The translations under genes were made by a program, and so were the position numbers. 64,000 nucleotides of DNA from Pseudazoarcus sp963975885 (lineage in GTDB: Bacteria > Pseudomonadota > Gammaproteobacteria > Burkholderiales > Rhodocyclaceae): positions 75,678 through 139,677 of the forward strand of contig CAXBIS010000008.1 of assembly GCA_963975885.1 (NCBI GenBank). The letters run 5' to 3'. Positions 61,875 to 64,000 of the stretch are shown here, piece by piece. The notes beneath the pieces were generated by a model. The model did no database searches. It saw only the letters and a program-made list of their open reading frames with translations, and had not been told where the DNA came from. Positions within the stretch are counted from its first letter, which is position 1; each line of letters starts with the position of its first letter.

Positions 61875-62582
61875 ATGGACGTCGTCGAGACCGGCAGCGG
61901 TCCGATCACCATCGTCGCCGTGCACGGCATCCAGGGCACGCGGGCTTCATGGTCGGGGCTGGCCAGGCTGATGGAAGGCGAAGCGCGCTTCGTGCTGCCC
62001 AATCTGCGGGGACGTGCGCAGGCCGCGCGTGGCGCGGGGCGAGACGACTATCGGCTGGATCGCCTTGCCGACGATCTGGAGGAGGTGATCCGCGCCCGCG
62101 TGGGCGATGCGCCCTTCGTGCTGGCGGGCTGGAGCATGGGCGTGTCGGTGGCGCTGCAATACCTGTCGCGCCCCGGGGTGCCGCGTCCGTCGGCGCTGGT
62201 GTTGATGTCGGGCACCCCGATGCTCGATCAGGCCTACTGGTTCAGCAACGAGGGGCCGGCGCTGCTCGAAGAGATCCACGATCGCGAGATCCGGCTGGGT
62301 CTGGTCGAGGCGGCAGACCGCGATGCAGTTGCGTGGACCTGGGAGGCGCTTCGCAACACCAGCCAGGTCGGTCTGCTCTCCGGTGTCGCGATTCCGACGC
62401 TGATCATCCACGGGCGCGAGGACGGGGATTCACCCTGGTCCCACGCCGAACGGTTGGCGGCCGATCTGCCCGACGCGAAACTCATCGGGCTCGAGCGCAC
62501 TGGTCACTCGGTGCTCAAGGATGCCACGGCGGCGGTTGCGCAGCATGTGCGTGGCTTCCTCCGTGATCTGAACAAGAGGTAG
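61875..62582 (+). CDS. alpha/beta-hydrolase
   Basis: 235-residue soluble esterase/lactonase-type hydrolase. Oxyanion motif VHGIQGTRASW near residue 17, nucleophile elbow GWSMG with Ser87, probable acid Asp in IIHGREDGDSPW near residue 180-186, and the catalytic His in ERTGHSVL near residue 213. Resembles 3-oxoadipate enol-lactonase or ester hydrolases in size, but substrate cannot be fixed. Seven bases ahead of the alcohol dehydrogenase gene, so the two form one transcript. Confidence 0.88.
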   Translation: MDVVETGSGPITIVAVHGIQGTRASWSGLARLMEGEARFVLPNLRGRAQAARGAGRDDYRLDRLADDLEEVIRARVGDAPFVLAGWSMGVSVALQYLSRPGVPRPSALVLMSGTPMLDQAYWFSNEGPALLEEIHDREIRLGLVEAADRDAVAWTWEALRNTSQVGLLSGVAIPTLIIHGREDGDSPWSHAERLAADLPDAKLIGLERTGHSVLKDATAAVAQHVRGFLRDLNKR

Positions 62583-62589
62583 GAACACC

Positions 62590-63831
62590 ATGAGAAGCGA
62601 AGACCTGATCCACTGGTGCGCGCCGGCGCGCACCGTTTTCGGCTGCGGTACGCGCGCCGACCTGCCGGCGTTGCTCGCGCGCATGGGCTATCGCAGCGGC
62701 GTGCTCGTGACCGACACCTTCTTCACCGGGCACACGCCCTGGGTGCGTGAGTATGTCGAAGCGGCCACGGCGCTGGGCATTCGGACCCACGTCTATGCCG
62801 GCGGCGAGCCCGATCCGACGACGGTGCTGTGCGACACGGCCACGGCCGAGATCCGCGACGCGCTGGGCGACGAACGCACCGATCACGTGATCGCACTCGG
62901 CGGCGGCAGCAACATCGATCTGGCCAAGGCCTTGTGTCTGACGCTGATCGACGGCCGTCCCATCCGAGAATTCGCGGGCGCGCTCGCGGCACAACCGCAG
63001 GCCCTGCCCTTGGTGGCCCTGCCGACCACCGCAGGCACCGGCTCGGAGGCCACACCCGGCGCAATCCTGATCGACCCCGACAACGCCACCAAGGTCGCGG
63101 TGATGGACAACGTGCTGCGGCCTGTGATCGCGCTGATCGACCCCGAGTTCACCTACACCTGCCCGCCGCGCGTCACGGCCGACGCGGGCATCGACGCACT
63201 GACCCATGCGGTCGAGTCGTACATGACCATGGATTCGGCCGGATTCGACCGTGGCGGCAATCCCGACCCCGGCTACAGCGGCCGCTCCTCGCTGACCATG
63301 ATGTTCGCGCGCGAAGCCATCCGTCTGTGCGGGCTGTACCTGGAACGCAGCTACACCCACGGCGACGATCGCGAAGCACGCATCGGCATGGCCTACGCGA
63401 GCTACTACGCCGCGCTGTCCTACGGCAGCGCCGGACTCAACGCCGTGCACGGCATCGCCTATGCGGTCGCGGGTCAGACCCACAAGTCGCACGGCAGTAC
63501 CAATGCCGTGATGCTGCCCTATGTGCTGGACGCGATGCGCGAGGTCCGACGCGCCGAGTTGATCGACGTCGGTCGGATGTTCGGGATCGACGGTGACGAC
63601 GACGCCGTGCTGTTGGAAACGCCGCGGCGCATGCGCGAAGTGGTCGGCAAGCTCGACATTCCCAACGATCTTGCGCGCTTCGGTATCGCGCGCGCAGATG
63701 TAGACCGGCTCACCGAAGATGCGCTGGGCGTTGCGCGTCTGGCCAAGGCATTTCCGGTCCCCGATGTGCCGGCCGCCTATCGCGAGATCGTCGATCACGC
63801 CTGGCACGGCCGTCTCGCGGCCGACACCTGA
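62590..63831 (+). CDS. iron-containing alcohol dehydrogenase
   Basis: 413-residue group III NAD(P)-dependent dehydrogenase. Nucleotide motif GGGSNIDLAKA at residues 104-114, PTTAGTGSEATP near residue 145. All metal ligands are present: Asp202 and His206 (DALTHAVE), His287 (NAVHGIAYA) and His301 (KSHGSTNAVMLP). Fe-ADH members reduce or oxidise small hydroxy acids, aldehydes or maleylacetate; the substrate here is unknown. It ends the catabolic locus, with a strong terminator about 90 bases later. Confidence 0.92.
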   Translation: MRSEDLIHWCAPARTVFGCGTRADLPALLARMGYRSGVLVTDTFFTGHTPWVREYVEAATALGIRTHVYAGGEPDPTTVLCDTATAEIRDALGDERTDHVIALGGGSNIDLAKALCLTLIDGRPIREFAGALAAQPQALPLVALPTTAGTGSEATPGAILIDPDNATKVAVMDNVLRPVIALIDPEFTYTCPPRVTADAGIDALTHAVESYMTMDSAGFDRGGNPDPGYSGRSSLTMMFAREAIRLCGLYLERSYTHGDDREARIGMAYASYYAALSYGSAGLNAVHGIAYAVAGQTHKSHGSTNAVMLPYVLDAMREVRRAELIDVGRMFGIDGDDDAVLLETPRRMREVVGKLDIPNDLARFGIARADVDRLTEDALGVARLAKAFPVPDVPAAYREIVDHAWHGRLAADT

Positions 63832-63921
63832 GCCTCGCGCAAGAAATGACGGCGCGTGCCGGAATTCCTCCCCGTCACGCGCCGCCGCTGGCGCTTCGAG
63901 CGATCATCGAACGCCCTTCGA

Positions 63922-63952
63922 CGCCCCGGCCTGTGGCCGGGGCGATTTTTTT
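63922..63952 (+). terminator. rho-independent terminator behind the catabolic locus
   Basis: 9-bp GC-rich stem CGCCCCGGC (63922-63930) / GCCGGGGCG (63936-63944), CTGTG loop, then A and seven T on the plus strand. The 48 bases behind it contain a TTGACG that might belong to the next gene outside the window. Confidence 0.92.
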
Positions 63953-64000
63953 GGTTCTTCGCGTGATTTGGGGGAAGTAGTGGTTGACGGGTCGGAGGTT

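Overview
The window is a dense, GC-rich bacterial chromosome segment with no mobile element, CRISPR array or rRNA operon. Gene order and protein families (mnmG-rsmG-parA-parB next to the atp operon, gatCAB divergent from mreBCD-mrdA-rodA-rlpA-dacA, lipB-lipA, DUF971-ubiE, phoB-phoR) point to a betaproteobacterium, most likely a Rhodocyclales member of the Azoarcus/Thauera kind. That assignment is inference from gene content, not a database match.

Layout. 1-3950: the 3' part of an RND efflux pump and three small genes (membrane protein, PPOX-type flavoprotein, short membrane-anchored protein). 4086-8323: tRNA modification, 16S rRNA methylation and chromosome partitioning (mnmG, rsmG, parA, parB). 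8320-9651: an MFS permease on the minus strand. 9834-16735: complete F1Fo ATP synthase operon atpIBEFHAGDC with a promoter candidate in front and a strong terminator behind. 16801-19496: minus-strand ubiquinone group (ubiJ, Tim44-like protein, ubiE, DUF971). 19649-21764: phoB-phoR with a Pho-box-like site. 21748-26447: minus-strand genes for a PilZ-like protein, a HIT protein, a class II amidotransferase, a YeeE/TsuA-type sulfur transporter and a DUF3617 protein. 26474-29762: gatC-gatA-gatB. 29891-40555: one long plus-strand run for cell shape, wall and lipoylation (mreBCD, mrdA, rodA, rlpA, dacA, D-amino acid transaminase, ybeD, lipB, lipA). 40552-44661: two small envelope genes, a DksA-family protein, a Rep-type helicase and a cytochrome c5 lipoprotein. 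44797-44873: tRNA-Arg(CCG).

The accessory part starts at about 45.3 kb. First comes a tightly packed run: a periplasmic blue-copper-like protein, a membrane GGDEF/EAL protein with a periplasmic sensor region, a DUF3034 outer-membrane-type protein and a secreted group 1 truncated haemoglobin. It looks like a redox- or gas-sensing c-di-GMP module. A PhoD-like phosphatase and a haemerythrin follow.

The last 11 kb (52.3-63.8 kb) hold a Gln-type thiol dioxygenase and an uncharacterised catabolic locus: TRAP transporter dctPQM, FAD oxidoreductase, IlvD/Edd-type Fe-S dehydratase, PEP mutase/isocitrate lyase-family enzyme, alpha/beta hydrolase and iron-type alcohol dehydrogenase. Two very similar FCD-type GntR regulators flank most of it. 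Three AT-rich, partly palindromic sites sit in the divergent intergenic regions next to these regulators and the thiol dioxygenase, one overlapping the predicted dctP promoter. I read this as one regulon for import and breakdown of a small, unidentified organic acid, possibly sulfur-linked. It is the strongest candidate here for an undescribed system.
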